DNA of 64,000 nucleotides from Agrobacterium larrymoorei (GTDB taxonomy: Bacteria; Pseudomonadota; Alphaproteobacteria; Rhizobiales; Rhizobiaceae). Under the pieces are notes generated by a model. It was not told the origin of the DNA. It searched no databases and saw only the letters and a list, made by a program, of their open reading frames with translations. How positions within the stretch are numbered: position 1 is the first letter of the stretch; each line of letters begins with the position of its first letter. Both the position numbers and the translations under genes were made by a program. This document shows, piece by piece, positions 62,489 to 64,000 of the stretch. The DNA is taken from contig NZ_JAAMFB010000016.1 of assembly GCF_013322225.1 (NCBI RefSeq), positions 1 through 64,000 on the forward strand, given 5' to 3'.

Positions 62489-64000
62489 TCAAACCGCCTC
62501 GGTTGCAGCAATTAACCACTCCTGCACACCCGCAACGGAAATCAGCGGCATCAGCTTTTCACGCACGGTCGCATGGTAGTCGTTCAGCCACTGCCGCTCG
62601 TCCTCGCTCAGCAGCGCAACGACGACCAGACGGCGGTCGATGGGGCACCAGGTCAGTGTTTCGAACGAAAGCATCGGCTGATCGCCACCTTCGATTGCCT
62701 CAGCCTCCCGCACATAAATCAGGTTCTCGATACGAATTCCGAATTCACCAGGGCGGTAGTAGCCGGGCTCATTGGACAGGATCATTCCCGGTAGTATTTC
62801 CTGCTGCGAAACGCGGGAGATACGCTGCGGCCCCTCATGCACAGAGAGATAGGAGCCGACGCCATGGCCGGTGCCGTGGCCGTAATCGGCCCCTGCTTTC
62901 CACAGCGCAATTCGAGCCAGCGGATCGAGGTCGCAGCCTCTGGTTCCCTTTGGAAAACGTGCTGCACTAATGCCGATCACGCCTTTCAGGACCAGCGTAA
63001 AGAAACGCTTCTGTTCCTCGGGCACATTGCCGATGGCGACCGTGCGGGTGATGTCCGTGGTGCCGTTGACATATTGCGCGCCGGAATCGACGAGGAACAT
63101 CTCACCGTCTTTCAGCACGCGGTCGCTTTCCGTCGTCACACGATAGTGGATGATTGCTGCGTTCTCACCGGCACCGGAAATCGTATCGAAGGAAATGTCC
63201 TTAAGCGGGTTTTGCATCGCCTGCCCTACCCGCGCGCGAACCTCTTCAAGCGCCTTCACGGCCTGAATTTCGGTGACGCTGCCCGGTTGCTGGCCGTCCA
63301 GCCAGGCGAGATATTCCACCATCGCCGCGCCGTCCTGAACATGTGCGGCAGCGGAACCGGCAATCTCCGCCTCGTTTTTGCAGGCGCGCGGCAGCTTGAC
63401 CGGATCGGTCGCCTCGATCACCTCTCCACCAGCGTCCTTAATGACCCGCGTCAGGGCAACCGGCACGACATCGACATCCGCAAGGATCTTGCCGCCCTTT
63501 TCCGCGATGAGGCGAAGACGCAGTTCGATATCACTCGGTGCGTATTGCGTCGCCAGCGGGGCGAGATATTCGGCTGCCTCTGAACCGATCTTGCGCTTAT
63601 CGAGAAACAGCTCAGCTTCGCCATTCGCGTGAATGATGGCCCGCGCCAGCGGATGCGGTGTGTGTGGCACGTCATTGCCGCGGATGTTGAAAATCCAGGC
63701 GATGGAGGATGGATCGGCAATCAGCACGGCATCGGCGTTGCGCAGCGTCACGATCTGCCCAACCGTGTCGATCTTTTGCCGCGCGGCATGTCCGGTAAAG
63801 GCACCCGGCTGAATGCTGATGGGCTCGAGAGGTTCAACCGGGCGCCCCTCCCATAAAGGATCTAGCGGATTGCTGGCCAGAAGCACGACCGCGCCATTTT
63901 TGGGTGAAAGTGCCTTTTCAAACCGCGCCAGCTCGGCGCTGGTATGCAGCCACGGATCGATGCCAAGCCGGAAACCGTCCGGCGCATTGTCAGCAAGCCA
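62489..64000 (-). CDS. Aminopeptidase P family protein (5' end beyond window)
   Basis: The C-terminal 503 residues of an Xaa-Pro aminopeptidase-like M24 metalloprotease; the frame runs unbroken to the window edge, so the start lies outside. Metal-ligand motifs of the pita-bread fold are present: LVDSGAQYVNGTTDITRTVAIG (Asp pair), GHGTGHGVGSYLSVHEGP (His) and ILSNEPGYYRPGEFGIRIENL (Glu pair). The C-terminal CPIDRRLV and LLSEDERQWLNDYH segments are typical of the ~600-residue bacterial three-domain form. It removes N-terminal residues before proline. Confidence 0.93.
   Translation of the reverse strand, partial: WLADNAPDGFRLGIDPWLHTSAELARFEKALSPKNGAVVLLASNPLDPLWEGRPVEPLEPISIQPGAFTGHAARQKIDTVGQIVTLRNADAVLIADPSSIAWIFNIRGNDVPHTPHPLARAIIHANGEAELFLDKRKIGSEAAEYLAPLATQYAPSDIELRLRLIAEKGGKILADVDVVPVALTRVIKDAGGEVIEATDPVKLPRACKNEAEIAGSAAAHVQDGAAMVEYLAWLDGQQPGSVTEIQAVKALEEVRARVGQAMQNPLKDISFDTISGAGENAAIIHYRVTTESDRVLKDGEMFLVDSGAQYVNGTTDITRTVAIGNVPEEQKRFFTLVLKGVIGISAARFPKGTRGCDLDPLARIALWKAGADYGHGTGHGVGSYLSVHEGPQRISRVSQQEILPGMILSNEPGYYRPGEFGIRIENLIYVREAEAIEGGDQPMLSFETLTWCPIDRRLVVVALLSEDERQWLNDYHATVREKLMPLISVAGVQEWLIAATEAV

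Overview
The window looks like chromosomal DNA of a Rhizobiaceae alphaproteobacterium, most likely Agrobacterium/Rhizobium. Supporting signs are the circularly permuted two-piece tmRNA with an ANDNNAKEYALAA tag, the alpha-type SspB beside it, the gene set hflK-hflC-degP, folA-thyA, miaA/serB, ilvIH and ilvC, and generally G+C-rich coding DNA. Genus and species are inference; no marker gene such as 16S rRNA is present. Almost everything is core or conserved accessory chromosome. I see no phage, insertion sequence, CRISPR array or defence island. One clearly A+T-rich orphan gene (9926-10492) is the best candidate for acquired DNA.

Layout. 1-9.9 kb: small single genes (RibD-like reductase, degenerate DUF4344 protein, PilZ protein, Tat-exported nucleotide phosphatase CpdB, DUF922 protease, J-domain protein, NTF2-like protein), tRNA-Thr(TGT), PhzF protein, aminotransferase and a FucU-type mutarotase. 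9.9-18.2 kb: the A+T-rich orphan, ilvC, a TetR regulator with a palindromic operator, a divergent HxlR/quinone-reductase pair, NDH-2, pdxJ, a MerR-LuxR fusion regulator and a RecD-like helicase. 18.5-24.1 kb: two chemoreceptors, both ending in WEEF, flanking a LysE exporter and an aldo/keto reductase. 24.5-27.8 kb: two small membrane genes and ilvI-ilvH behind a leader-peptide attenuator. 28-32.4 kb: HerA-like ATPase, then miaA and serB head to head with overlapping start codons, then a GNAT gene. 32.4-36.4 kb: a four-gene sulfonate-type operon (flavin monooxygenase, permease, binding protein, ATPase). 36.7-42.8 kb: hflK-hflC, a cupin gene, degP, thyA-folA and DUF2853. 42.9-44.6 kb: tmRNA, sspB, DUF4169 and a ribbon-helix-helix protein. 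44.6-54.2 kb: AsmA-like protein, FAD-linked oxidase and a two-gene RND efflux pump. 54.5-64 kb: AhpD-like protein, UvrD/PcrA helicase, a 41-residue membrane peptide, a paired small transporter, a DUF2778 L,D-transpeptidase-like protein, pncA, DUF2164, azlCD and an aminopeptidase P cut by the window edge.

Shared themes. Branched-chain amino acids recur: IlvIH makes acetolactate, IlvC reduces it, the ilv leader senses Val/Leu/Ile supply and AzlCD may export the products. Protein quality control recurs too: tmRNA tags stalled products, SspB hands them to ClpXP, and HflKC and DegP act at the membrane and in the periplasm.

The most interesting structures are: the ilvI leader, whose promoter spacing suggests a leaderless mRNA beginning at the leader AUG; a perfect 11-3-11 palindrome upstream of pncA; a stop/start overlap or frameshift in the small membrane gene near 25.07 kb; an imperfect dispersed hairpin repeat (about 121-184 and 4662-4733); and a 115-base unit bounded by 12-base inverted repeats at 44213-44327. 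None is proven to be a new system.
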